From Endobugula sp965214375 (lineage in GTDB: Bacteria > Pseudomonadota > Gammaproteobacteria > Pseudomonadales > Cellvibrionaceae): a stretch of 64,000 nt of DNA. Of this stretch, positions 17,694 through 26,704 are shown piece by piece (position 1 is the stretch's first letter; each line of letters begins with the position of its first letter). The stretch lies in assembly GCA_965214375.1 (NCBI GenBank), contig OZ243947.1:2666001-2730000 (forward strand). Direction: 5' to 3'. The position numbers and the translations under genes are program-made. The notes beneath the pieces were generated by a model, which saw nothing but the letters and a program-made list of their open reading frames with translations, was not told where the DNA came from and searched no databases.

Positions 17694-17925
17694 CCTTTAA
17701 AAAACTAGCTGCGTTGTCTTTGCGGCGTTAAAAACCCCCTCAATTCAATCATTTATTACAATAAACTCCTTCATTTCGTGATTTTTTGCCTTGCACTAAC
17801 TGCCTCGCTAACGTTTTTTAATATAACGTGCGATTGTCGTCAGGCTTTTTTCGGCTGGCAGTTAAGGTTCTTTGGCTTTATATCCGTTATAATCGCTCGA
17901 TGGTTAAATGACGTAGATTATTGAT

Positions 17926-19677
17926 ATGAGCTATCAGGTTCTCGCCCGCAAGTGGCGACCACGTACTTTTCGCGAAATGGTAGGGCAAGAGCATGTACTC
18001 CAAGCGTTAATTAATGCCTTGGATCATGACCGCCTTCACCATGCGTATTTGTTTACCGGAACGCGTGGAGTGGGTAAAACCACGATTGCTCGTATTCTCG
18101 CCAAATGCCTTAACTGTGAAGCTGGCGTCAGCTCGGCTCCCTGTAACGATTGTACTGCCTGTATAGAAATTAATGAGGGGCGCTTTGTTGACCTTATTGA
18201 AGTGGATGCGGCTTCGCGTACCAAAGTGGAAGATACCCGTGAGTTACTGGAAAATGTCCAGTATGCCCCGACAAGAGGGCGTTATAAGGTTTACCTCATT
18301 GATGAAGTGCATATGCTATCCAATAGCAGCTTTAATGCCCTGCTGAAAACACTTGAAGAACCACCTCCGCATGTCACATTTCTACTGGCAACCACAGACC
18401 CGCAAAAATTACCGGTGACTATTTTGTCGCGTTGCCTGCAGTTTAATCTGAAAAACATGAGCCCCGAGCGTATTGTTAGCCATCTGCAGTTTGTGTTGGG
18501 TGAAGAAAAAACACCTTATGAAGAAGCGGGCCTGTGGCAATTGGCGCGTGCTGCCGATGGTAGTATGCGTGATGCCTTAAGTTTGACCGATCAGGCGATT
18601 GCCTTTGGTGAAGGTAAAATCAGTGATGTTGATGTGCGTACTATGTTGGGCACGATTGACCAGTCACTGGTGTATAAAGTGATGGCGGGTCTGATTAGTG
18701 AAGACTCCCAGCAGGTACTCAATGCGGTCGCAGAGCTTGCAGAACATGCCCCAGATTATCCTGCCGCGTTGGCAGAGCTGCTCGCGGTATTGCACCGTAT
18801 TGCTATTGCACAAGTACTGCCTGAAGCGGTTGATAATAGCCAGGGTGATCGTGAAACAATATATGAGTATTCGCAGGCAATCACGGCTGAAGATTTACAA
18901 CTGTATTATCAGACCGCCTTGCTGGGAAGACGTGATTTACCCTTGAACCCGGATCCACGCAGTGGTTTTGAAATGGTATTGCTGCGTATGTTGGCCTTTA
19001 AACCTCAAGGTGTCGCGCACTTACCGGAGAAACCCTTATCTGCACCTGAAGTAAAACCGGATTTGGGTGCTGTTCCTGAGCCTGTTGTTGCTGAAGTCTC
19101 TGGAGTTGAAGTCCCTGAAGTTGAAGTGGTTGCTCAAGTCTCTGACAATACAGTACCTGACGAGGAGGCTGCACCTGTAGAAGATGCGGTAAAAAAGCCG
19201 AGTAACACTCCGCTAAGTCAACCAGCGGCTATTACCCCTCAAGCCGGGAGCACGATTGCGCTGGCATCCATGACGCCCGAGATGTGGGTACCTATGTACC
19301 CTTCGCTATCGACGTCCGGTTTATTGCAAAGTACGGTCGCTAATTGCCAATTGTTAGCTTGTGAGTTAACGCCTGAAGGGGAGAGTGAGTTTACTTTCGT
19401 ACTGGATGAGCAACAAAGTACCTTGTACGATGAAAATCATCAACAGCGGTTGAGCGAACTATTGAGTGAGTATTTTTCTTGTGTGGTTACCGCCAAGATA
19501 CGCGTAGGGCAGGTAACTGCTGAAACACCCGCACAATATCTAATCCGTGAGCAACAACGTCAGCAACAAGAGGCAGAAATTGCTATCGAAGCTGATCCTT
19601 TAATTCAGCAGTTGCGTAAAGATTTTGATGCAACCATTATTGAAAATTCCATTATGCCTATTGATGAGGTGAGCTAA
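17926..19677 (+). CDS. dnaX: DNA polymerase III tau subunit, with predicted gamma frameshift product
   Basis: This is the 583-residue clamp-loader subunit tau. Domain I has Walker A GTRGVGKTT (near residue 45), zinc-binding cysteines in CLNCE and CNDCTAC, and Walker B DEVHML. Domains II and III follow to about residue 370. A linker rich in Pro, Val and Glu leads to the tau-only C-terminus that binds the polymerase alpha subunit and DnaB. It loads the sliding clamp and holds the replisome together. A heptamer at codons 422-424 predicts a shorter gamma product of 426 residues. The gene is followed by ybaB and recR as usual. Confidence 0.96.
   Translation: MSYQVLARKWRPRTFREMVGQEHVLQALINALDHDRLHHAYLFTGTRGVGKTTIARILAKCLNCEAGVSSAPCNDCTACIEINEGRFVDLIEVDAASRTKVEDTRELLENVQYAPTRGRYKVYLIDEVHMLSNSSFNALLKTLEEPPPHVTFLLATTDPQKLPVTILSRCLQFNLKNMSPERIVSHLQFVLGEEKTPYEEAGLWQLARAADGSMRDALSLTDQAIAFGEGKISDVDVRTMLGTIDQSLVYKVMAGLISEDSQQVLNAVAELAEHAPDYPAALAELLAVLHRIAIAQVLPEAVDNSQGDRETIYEYSQAITAEDLQLYYQTALLGRRDLPLNPDPRSGFEMVLLRMLAFKPQGVAHLPEKPLSAPEVKPDLGAVPEPVVAEVSGVEVPEVEVVAQVSDNTVPDEEAAPVEDAVKKPSNTPLSQPAAITPQAGSTIALASMTPEMWVPMYPSLSTSGLLQSTVANCQLLACELTPEGESEFTFVLDEQQSTLYDENHQQRLSELLSEYFSCVVTAKIRVGQVTAETPAQYLIREQQRQQQEAEIAIEADPLIQQLRKDFDATIIENSIMPIDEVS
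19163..19228 (+). promoter_or_regulatory. dnaX programmed -1 frameshift signal
   Basis: The slippery heptamer A AAA AAG lies at 19191-19197, in the same phase as in E. coli dnaX (codons GTA AAA AAG). A -1 slip gives GCC GAG TAA, so translation ends after two more residues. Upstream, AGGAGG (19163-19168) could act as the stimulatory internal Shine-Dalgarno, though at 22 bases it is farther away than in E. coli. Downstream, CCGCT (19210-19214) and AGCGG (19224-19228) can form a short stem. The heptamer and stop are seen; use is inferred. Confidence 0.82.
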
Positions 19678-19679
19678 CC

Positions 19680-20000
19680 ATGAAAGGTCTTGGTGATTTA
19701 ATGAAGCAGGCGCAAGCCATGCAAGACAATATGCAAAAAATGCAGGAAGAGTTGGCCGATAAGAGTGTTTGTGGTGAGGCCGGAGCTGGCATGGTAAAAG
19801 TCACAATGACAGGGCGTCATGATGTACTTAATGTTTCTATTGACCCGGAATTACTATCGGAAGATAAAGAAATTCTGGAAGATTTGCTTGCCGCCGCCGT
19901 TAACGATGCTGTGCACAAAGTAGAACAAGCCAATAAAGATATGGTGACGGAGTTAACGGGTGGCTTGCAAATGCCCCCCGGTTTTAAAATGCCATTCTAA
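19680..20000 (+). CDS. ybaB: nucleoid-associated protein YbaB/EbfC
   Basis: This is a 106-residue YbaB/EbfC family DNA-binding protein with the N-terminal helix MKGLGDLMKQAQAMQDNMQK and the conserved VKVTMTGRHDVLNVSIDPEL strand. It forms dimers that coat DNA. It starts two bases after the dnaX stop and is followed 27 bases on by recR, the standard order. The length matches E. coli (109). Confidence 0.95.
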   Translation: MKGLGDLMKQAQAMQDNMQKMQEELADKSVCGEAGAGMVKVTMTGRHDVLNVSIDPELLSEDKEILEDLLAAAVNDAVHKVEQANKDMVTELTGGLQMPPGFKMPF

Positions 20001-20027
20001 TGACTTTCTTTAAAGTTACGTTTTTTT

Positions 20028-20633
20028 ATGTTTAGTCCTCTTGTTGATGAACTGATTCACGCGCTGTGTTGTTTGCCAGGTGTTGGACGTAAATCCGCTC
20101 AGAGAATGGCTTTACACCTGCTGGAACGTGATCCCGACGGTGCGCGCCGTTTGGTGTCCTCCTTGGATCAGGCCATTGAGGGCGTTGGGCGTTGTCAGCA
20201 ATGCCAGATTTTGTCGGAGCAAGAGGTGTGTTTTATTTGTGCCGATCCCAAACGTTTGGATTCCCAGTTATGTATTGTGGAAACACCTGCCGATGTTGTT
20301 GCCATTGAACAATCTGGCTCCTACCAAGGAAAATATTTCGTGCTCAACGGACGTTTATCTCCACTGGATGGTGTTGGCCCTATTGAATTGGGTTTGCCAC
20401 AATTGTTTGAGCGTTTGACCTCCGACTCTCATAAGCCATTTGAAGAGATTATTCTGGCGACAAATCCTACGGTCGAAGGTGAAGCAACTGCCCACTATAT
20501 TGCAGATTATGCGCGTCAACAACACATCCCGGTATCACGTATTGCTCACGGTGTACCTTTGGGGGGTGAATTGGAATATATTGACGGCGGGACACTGAGC
20601 CAGGCCTTTTCCAGTCGCCGTATGATCTCTTAG
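20028..20633 (+). CDS. recR: recombination mediator RecR
   Basis: This is a 201-residue RecR. A helix-hairpin-helix segment (LCCLPGVGRKSAQRMALHLL) is followed by a C4 zinc finger (CQQCQILSEQEVCFIC) and a Toprim domain from LCIVETPADVVAIE onward. RecR works with RecO and RecF to load RecA onto SSB-coated gaps. The length equals the E. coli protein. The stop is TAG, useful evidence that TAG terminates normally here. Confidence 0.96.
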   Translation: MFSPLVDELIHALCCLPGVGRKSAQRMALHLLERDPDGARRLVSSLDQAIEGVGRCQQCQILSEQEVCFICADPKRLDSQLCIVETPADVVAIEQSGSYQGKYFVLNGRLSPLDGVGPIELGLPQLFERLTSDSHKPFEEIILATNPTVEGEATAHYIADYARQQHIPVSRIAHGVPLGGELEYIDGGTLSQAFSSRRMIS

Positions 20634-20662
20634 CCACACATGATCTTCTGTGGGGGTGGGCA

Positions 20663-21796
20663 ATGAAGAATCTGTACCAGTGGGTTGATAAAGATGCTGC
20701 ATTGGCTGAGGTGTGCGAGCATCTTGCAAAGCAGCCAGCGATTGCAGTCGATACGGAGTTTGTGCGCAGCCGTACGTATTATCCTCATTTGGGTTTATTA
20801 CAGCTTGCTTGTGGCGACCGCGTGTTTTTGGTTGATCCCTTGTCACTCACTAACACTCAACCACTGGCTAACTTGTTTGAGAATCCTGCCGTTGTTAAGG
20901 TGATTCATTCCTGTTCAGAAGACCTAGAAGTATTTCAATACGCGTTGGGTGTTTTGCCGCAGTCATTATTTGATACGCAAGTTGCTGCTGCGTTTGCTGG
21001 TTATGGTCTCTCCATTGGCTATGCTAATCTTGTGAAAGCGATTAAAGATATCGATATTCCCAAGCATGAAACGCGTTCTGACTGGTTACAACGGCCATTA
21101 CGTGACGCCCAACTACAGTATGCAGCATTAGATGTACTGCATTTGCTGGATGTCTACCATACCTTAATAAACCACCTTGAATCACAAAAAAGACTGAGGT
21201 GGGTTCAGGCGGATAGTCAGGCGTTGGTTGATAAATTGCGTCATACTAATCATGCGCGAGATTACTATAAACGGGTAAAATCTGCCTGGAAGTTGACGCC
21301 TCGCCAGCTGAGTGTTTTGCAACGGTTGTGTAGTTGGCGTGAACGACAGGCGCGTGAAAAGGACGTACCACGAGGGCGTATTTTAAAAGACACCACCTTA
21401 TATGATCTGGCGTTTAAGCTGCCTGTTGCAACTCAACATCTCAACAACACCAAAGAATTTACCGTTAAGGCGCAGCAGGAGATGTCAGGTGCATTATTGG
21501 ATGTTATTCAACAAGGGTTAGAGGTAGAAAACTATCCTCATGCTCTACCCAGACCATTATCCATTCAGCAGCGCCATATTGTTAAACAATTAAAGGCTCA
21601 AACCGCGAGCGTAGCTGAGGCAATACATCTACCCGTGGAATTGTTGGTGCGCAAAAAAGACTATGAATTTTTGGCGCGTTTGGCGACCTCTTCAGAATTA
21701 ATTTATTTGCCAGAATCATTATGTGACTGGCGCGAGGAGGTTGTTGGTAGTAGATTGCTAGACCTGCTTGCGTCACCGTCAGAGGAGTTATCATGA
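20663..21796 (+). CDS. rnd: ribonuclease D
   Basis: This is a 377-residue 3'-to-5' exoribonuclease that trims tRNA 3' ends. The DEDD exonuclease domain shows IAVDTEFVRSRTYYPHLGLL, a middle HSCSEDLEVF and YAALDVLHLLDVY. An HRDC domain follows from about residue 210 (TPRQLSVLQRLCSWRE). The length matches E. coli RNase D (375). Its TGA stop overlaps the ycgL ATG by four bases, so the two are translationally coupled. Confidence 0.95.
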   Translation: MKNLYQWVDKDAALAEVCEHLAKQPAIAVDTEFVRSRTYYPHLGLLQLACGDRVFLVDPLSLTNTQPLANLFENPAVVKVIHSCSEDLEVFQYALGVLPQSLFDTQVAAAFAGYGLSIGYANLVKAIKDIDIPKHETRSDWLQRPLRDAQLQYAALDVLHLLDVYHTLINHLESQKRLRWVQADSQALVDKLRHTNHARDYYKRVKSAWKLTPRQLSVLQRLCSWRERQAREKDVPRGRILKDTTLYDLAFKLPVATQHLNNTKEFTVKAQQEMSGALLDVIQQGLEVENYPHALPRPLSIQQRHIVKQLKAQTASVAEAIHLPVELLVRKKDYEFLARLATSSELIYLPESLCDWREEVVGSRLLDLLASPSEELS

Positions 21797-22083
21797 AGCG
21801 CTTGTGTAGTATCTATCGTTGTTCAAAAAAAGAAGGTATGTACCTCTATGTCGATAAACAGGATGACCTTGCGTCTGTTCCGGATGCATTGAAGAAAACA
21901 ATAGGCCAACTAGAACTGGCGATGACGTTATTGATTACAGAAGATAAAAAACTGGCGCAGTCAAAGAGTACCGATGTATTACAAGCGATTACGGATCAGG
22001 GATATTATTTGCAAATGCCGCCAACTATTGTTGACCTGCAGCAGGAAGGTGCGGCCATACGTGAAAAAAATACCAAGCTTTAA
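21793..22083 (+). CDS. YcgL domain protein
   Basis: This is a 96-residue YcgL family protein starting MKRLCSIYRCSKKEGMYLYV, the family signature. YcgL proteins are small and conserved across gammaproteobacteria, and they are usually encoded next to rnd, as here. The molecular function is not established. The ATG overlaps the rnd stop. Confidence 0.88.
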   Translation: MKRLCSIYRCSKKEGMYLYVDKQDDLASVPDALKKTIGQLELAMTLLITEDKKLAQSKSTDVLQAITDQGYYLQMPPTIVDLQQEGAAIREKNTKL

Positions 22084-22169
22084 CCTGCTTTCTTGTCAGG
22101 CAAAAACACATTTCGATAAGCCGGCAAATCAGGTTACAATACATTTTTTAGGAAAATAATCCCCCTCTT

Positions 22170-22601
22170 ATGATCCAGTTTCAGGAATACAGTATTGCAT
22201 GGGCAATTTACTTTGTGGCGTCCTTAGGTCTCGTTTTTTTAGCGTGGCGCTTGTTCCGTGGTCTTGGCTGGCGTTATCTTAGAAGAGTATTGGTTTTAAC
22301 CGCATTGGTGCTGTTTCTGACGCCAGCGATTGGTGAGAGTCAATATTGGGCGCCCGCTTGGATAATTGCTGCTTTACAATTGTTATTTGAAGGTGTCGAG
22401 GGTGCTGAGCCTGCGGCCAGCATTTTATTCTTGGTATGGCTCTTTTGTGTATCTGTTTATTCTGTACTGAGCTTGTGGTTTTCTTTTATGCGTAAATCTG
22501 GTTCTGATGTTTCACCCCCCCCTAAAACTATTAACAATAAAGCATCGGTCAGAGTACCCAAAGGTAACCGCCACAACCGCATTCCCCCCTGTATCTCCTG
22601 A
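22170..22601 (+). CDS. unknown membrane protein upstream of the VWA gene
   Basis: This is a 143-residue protein with about three to four hydrophobic helices (WAIYFVASLGLVFLAW, VLVLTALVLFLTPAI, a third near residue 65, and ILFLVWLFCVSVYSVLSLWF). A basic tail follows that includes SPPPKTINNK. It lies 76 bases before the VWA-domain gene. Both products look like inner-membrane proteins and may act together. I do not recognise a characterised homologue. Confidence 0.65.
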   Translation: MIQFQEYSIAWAIYFVASLGLVFLAWRLFRGLGWRYLRRVLVLTALVLFLTPAIGESQYWAPAWIIAALQLLFEGVEGAEPAASILFLVWLFCVSVYSVLSLWFSFMRKSGSDVSPPPKTINNKASVRVPKGNRHNRIPPCIS

Positions 22602-22677
22602 CTTCTGGTTATGGCGAAATAGCTATTTGCTGCTATACCTAAAGTAATCCCACTAGATTTTTTAAGGTGCAAGGCTG

Positions 22678-24843
22678 ATGCCGTTTTGTCGTTTGTTACC
22701 ACCTTTTAACAACGTTTTTTTGCTATTGCTACCGATCTTCCTGATAGGGGCATGGCCAGCTATTGCCTCCGACAACACTCCTGCAGCGATTAAGCCTTCA
22801 GATGTGCGTATGGTGATTGATATTTCGGGTAGTATGAAAAAGAACGACCCTTTGAATTTGCGTCGTCCCGCAGTGGATATGTTGGTCAAATTATTGCCTA
22901 AAGACAGCAAGGCGGGTGTCTGGAGCTTTGGCAAGAAAGTGAACGTGTTGGTGGCGCATCAAAACGTAGACCAAAAATGGAGTCAAAAAGCATCTACGGC
23001 AGCCTCTAACATTAATTCCATTGCACAATTTACCAATATTGGCGCTGCTCTGGAGCGCGCTGCTTATGATGCTCACACCGTTGACGATGCTTACCAAAAA
23101 CATGTGATTTTACTGACCGATGGTATGGTTGATATTAGCCGTAATCCTGAGGCCAATGCCGGGGAACGGCAACGAATTATTGATGATGTGCTGCCTCTAT
23201 ATCAACAGGCGGGTTTCACGCTGCATACGATTGCGCTATCCGATAATGCGGATAAGCAGCTACTCGATAAACTGGCTTTGGAAACTGATGGTAAAACAGC
23301 AATCGCCAAAACAGCAGATGAACTGATGGCGGTACTGTTGAGTGTTTTTGATCAGGCTGTGCCTGCTGAACAGGCTCCTTGTGATGGTGAAACCTTTATT
23401 GTTGATTCCAGCATTGAAGAATTTACCGCACTGATTTTTCGCAAGCAGGGCTCTGCTGAAGCCAAAATAATGAGCCCTGCTGGCACAGCCTACAGTAAGG
23501 ATAAAACCGATCAGTATGTGAATTGGTACCACACCGAGGCTTATGACCTGATCACGGTACAGCAACCGCTTGAAGGCGAGTGGCGTGTTGATGCCGAAGT
23601 AGAGCCACAAAGCCGTATTACGGTGGTCAGTGACCTGAAGTTACTGGTAGCACCTATGCCGCGTAATATCATGGTTAACGATGTGGTAGAAACATCGGTT
23701 GCTTTTCAGGAAGAGGGCAACATCGTCACTCGTGTCGAATTTTTGGGACTTCTCGACATCGATATGAGCGTCATATCACCGGGTGCCAATTATGATACTC
23801 AGCGTATTTCTAAAAATCTGGTGCCTGTTGACGGCTTGTATCCGGCCAAGATAGAACGTTTCTCTCAAGAGGGTGAATATGCTGTTGAATTTATGGTGGA
23901 CGGTAAAAGCTTTAACCGTAAATTTTCCCACACGATTTCCGTTCGTAAGCCATTAAAAGTTGACGTTGATGCCATCGGTAAAGACGGGCGCTCAGAGTTT
24001 TTGGTACAAGTCATTCCTCAAGTACGTTCCATCAACGTCGCACAATCACGTGTTGAAGCCGTATTAACAAACCCCGATGGGACACAGAAACCACTATTAC
24101 TTGATGCGACTGCAGATGGCAAATGGCAGATTGCAATTACACTGGAGCAAGAAGGTGACCATCAATTAACCTTGTTGCCGCAAGTAGTTGATCAAGCAGC
24201 GCAATCGATTAACGCCGATTTGGACCCGGTTGTGCTATCAAATAATGCATCATCTCTGGTGCAAGAACCGCAACAGCAAGCGCAAGAGGAAGAAAAATCT
24301 GTGAGCGAACCTTTTGTGCCTGATAATGTGCCCGTGGTTGAAGACGTTGTTAACGATGAAGGCGTAGAAGAGGGTGAGCCAGAGCAAACGCAGGATGTAG
24401 CACAAGAGAGTGCCATGATGGACTATATTCTCTACGCGGTGATTGCAGTGGTTAATTTATTGATTATTGCCATTATTGTGGTTATCTACCGTAAATTATT
24501 TAAGAAAAAGCCGGATGAACCCACAGCCGCCACAGAAGAGGAAGACAGCCAAGAGGACGGGTTTTCTGAACCACCGATGGATGAAATGGCGGTGGATGAT
24601 ATTGAAGACGAGACAGCGCCAGAAGCTGAAGTACCGTCGGAAGCGATCCCGGCTGCCAGTGATGCAGAAGAAAACAGCCAAGCTGCTGACGAGGACGAAG
24701 ACGAGACTGATATCACCATGGGAATGGATGACGACGATGATGTTAATTTGGACGAAGATGATCCGGAGTTTTCGCTGGATGACTTTTCACCAGATAGTTT
24801 GGATGATGATGTCAGTGATTTTGACGATGAGAAAAAGGAGTAA
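22678..24843 (+). CDS. VWA-domain membrane protein (TIGR03503-like)
   Basis: This is a 721-residue protein. A signal peptide (about residues 1-28) leads into a von Willebrand A domain with an intact MIDAS motif, DISGSMKK (near residue 45), and ALLTDG-type strand VILLTDGMVD. A long beta-rich periplasmic region follows. A single transmembrane helix (YILYAVIAVVNLLIIAIIVV, near 585) precedes a very acidic tail of about 100 residues ending in DDFSPDSLDDD. The architecture matches the TIGR03503 family of gammaproteobacteria, whose role is unknown. The acidic tail would face the cytoplasm. Confidence 0.82.
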   Translation: MPFCRLLPPFNNVFLLLLPIFLIGAWPAIASDNTPAAIKPSDVRMVIDISGSMKKNDPLNLRRPAVDMLVKLLPKDSKAGVWSFGKKVNVLVAHQNVDQKWSQKASTAASNINSIAQFTNIGAALERAAYDAHTVDDAYQKHVILLTDGMVDISRNPEANAGERQRIIDDVLPLYQQAGFTLHTIALSDNADKQLLDKLALETDGKTAIAKTADELMAVLLSVFDQAVPAEQAPCDGETFIVDSSIEEFTALIFRKQGSAEAKIMSPAGTAYSKDKTDQYVNWYHTEAYDLITVQQPLEGEWRVDAEVEPQSRITVVSDLKLLVAPMPRNIMVNDVVETSVAFQEEGNIVTRVEFLGLLDIDMSVISPGANYDTQRISKNLVPVDGLYPAKIERFSQEGEYAVEFMVDGKSFNRKFSHTISVRKPLKVDVDAIGKDGRSEFLVQVIPQVRSINVAQSRVEAVLTNPDGTQKPLLLDATADGKWQIAITLEQEGDHQLTLLPQVVDQAAQSINADLDPVVLSNNASSLVQEPQQQAQEEEKSVSEPFVPDNVPVVEDVVNDEGVEEGEPEQTQDVAQESAMMDYILYAVIAVVNLLIIAIIVVIYRKLFKKKPDEPTAATEEEDSQEDGFSEPPMDEMAVDDIEDETAPEAEVPSEAIPAASDAEENSQAADEDEDETDITMGMDDDDDVNLDEDDPEFSLDDFSPDSLDDDVSDFDDEKKE

Positions 24844-24874
24844 CATCGTTTATCTGTGGTAGACTTCGTCTATC

Positions 24875-26704
24875 ATGTATCGCTTTTTTGAAAACCTTAT
24901 TACACCCTTTCCTCCCGAACACCCTCGCTGCCCGCCGACAGGGCTGTTAGCGTTTTGCTGGCACTATACTCGTGGAGTTGCTCCCTGGCTATTGTTGATG
25001 GCTTTGTTAACAGGTTTGTTAGCCATTATCGAAGTTTCACTGTTCGGCTTCTTGGGTCGCTTGGTGAATTGGTTGTCGACCAAAGACCCGCAAACATTTT
25101 TATCGGAAGAGGCGGGTACCCTATGGTGGATGAGTTTCGTGCTGCTGGTGGCGTTACCCGTCACGGTGCTATTACACTCGCTGGTGATTCATCAAACGTT
25201 ATTGGGTAATTACCCCATGATTATCCGTTGGCAGGCGCATCGTTATCTGCTGTCACAGAGTTTTGCATTTTATCAGAATGAGTTTGCTGGTCGATTAGCG
25301 ACTAAAGTACTGCAAACGGCGCTGGCGGTTAGAGAGTCCATCATGAAGGTGTTGGATGTTTTACTGTTTGTGTCGGTATATTTTGTTGGCATGTTATTTT
25401 TAATTGCCGATACTGACTTGCGTTTGATCATGCCATTGATTATTTGGTTGTTGGCTTATTTATCATCCTTGGCCTATTTTGTTCCGCGTTTGCGACAAAT
25501 CTCTGCGATTCAGGCTGATGCGCGTTCAACTATGACTGGGCGGATTGTGGATAGTTATACCAATATTCAAACCGTGAAATTATTTTCCCATGATCGTCGC
25601 GAATTGGATTATGCCAAAGACAGTATGCAGTTATTTCTGGATACCGTACACCCACAGATGCGTTTAGTGACACAGTTACAATTAACGGTGTGGAGCTTGA
25701 ATGCGCTGTTGTTTTTTTCAACGGTCGCATTGTCTATCTACTTATGGATGCATAATGCCGTCAGCGCTGGCGCAATTACTGTTGCAATCAGTTTGATTCT
25801 ACGATTAAACGGTATGTCGCAATGGATGATGTGGGAAGTGTCGGCATTATTTGAAAATATTGGTACGGTTCAAGATGGTATAAACACTCTGGCTTTACCG
25901 CGTCAGGTGCAGGATATAGATAATGCCAAGTCTTTAGTCGTCACCCACGGAAAAATTGAGTTTTCTCATATTGGTTTTCACTATGGTAAAGGCAGTGGTG
26001 TGATTGATGATTTATCTTTACTCATCAAGCCCGGTGAAAAAGTCGGTCTTGTTGGTTGTTCTGGCGCGGGAAAATCAACACTGGTGAATTTGTTGCTGCG
26101 CTTTTATGATGTAGAACAAGGCGTTATTCGTATTGATGGGCAAGACATTAGCCAGCGACAACAATACAGCTTGCGTGCCGCTATTGGCGTTGTGACTCAG
26201 GATACCTCGTTATTACATCGCTCTATTCGCGATAATATTCTTTACGGAAAAGAAGATGCCTCGGAAGAGGAGATGTTTGCAGCCGCTAAAGAAGCGCAAG
26301 CTGACGACTTTATTGCCGAGCTGGAAGATAGCCAAGGGCGCAAGGCTTACGACGCGCAAGTGGGCGAGCGCGGCGTTAAACTCTCGGGTGGTCAGCGTCA
26401 GCGTATTGCTATTGCGCGTGTACTATTAAAAGACGCGCCGATTCTGTTATTGGATGAAGCGACGTCGGCATTAGATTCTGAAGTGGAAGCCGCGATTCAG
26501 CAGAGTTTGTATCAGTTAATGGAAGGTAAAACTGTGATTGCGATTGCTCATCGCCTGTCCACGATTGCGGCTATGGACCGTTTGATCGTGATGGACAAGG
26601 GAGATATTGTAGAACAAGGTAATCACAACGAATTGATTGCACGCAATGGTATTTATGCGCAGTTATGGGCGCATCAGTCGGGTGGCTTCCTCGGTAAAGA
26701 GTAA
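24875..26704 (+). CDS. ABC exporter, fused membrane and ATPase domains
   Basis: This is a 609-residue half-transporter that would act as a dimer. Six membrane helices fill the first 330 residues. The ATPase shows Walker A GCSGAGKST (near residue 392), signature LSGGQRQR, Walker B ILLLDEAT and the H-loop AHRLST. It resembles MdlB/MsbA-like exporters, but the substrate is not evident. Its 3' end overlaps the start region of hrpA, suggesting coupled translation. The frame is intact, unlike the type I ABC gene at 40817. Confidence 0.9.
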   Translation: MYRFFENLITPFPPEHPRCPPTGLLAFCWHYTRGVAPWLLLMALLTGLLAIIEVSLFGFLGRLVNWLSTKDPQTFLSEEAGTLWWMSFVLLVALPVTVLLHSLVIHQTLLGNYPMIIRWQAHRYLLSQSFAFYQNEFAGRLATKVLQTALAVRESIMKVLDVLLFVSVYFVGMLFLIADTDLRLIMPLIIWLLAYLSSLAYFVPRLRQISAIQADARSTMTGRIVDSYTNIQTVKLFSHDRRELDYAKDSMQLFLDTVHPQMRLVTQLQLTVWSLNALLFFSTVALSIYLWMHNAVSAGAITVAISLILRLNGMSQWMMWEVSALFENIGTVQDGINTLALPRQVQDIDNAKSLVVTHGKIEFSHIGFHYGKGSGVIDDLSLLIKPGEKVGLVGCSGAGKSTLVNLLLRFYDVEQGVIRIDGQDISQRQQYSLRAAIGVVTQDTSLLHRSIRDNILYGKEDASEEEMFAAAKEAQADDFIAELEDSQGRKAYDAQVGERGVKLSGGQRQRIAIARVLLKDAPILLLDEATSALDSEVEAAIQQSLYQLMEGKTVIAIAHRLSTIAAMDRLIVMDKGDIVEQGNHNELIARNGIYAQLWAHQSGGFLGKE

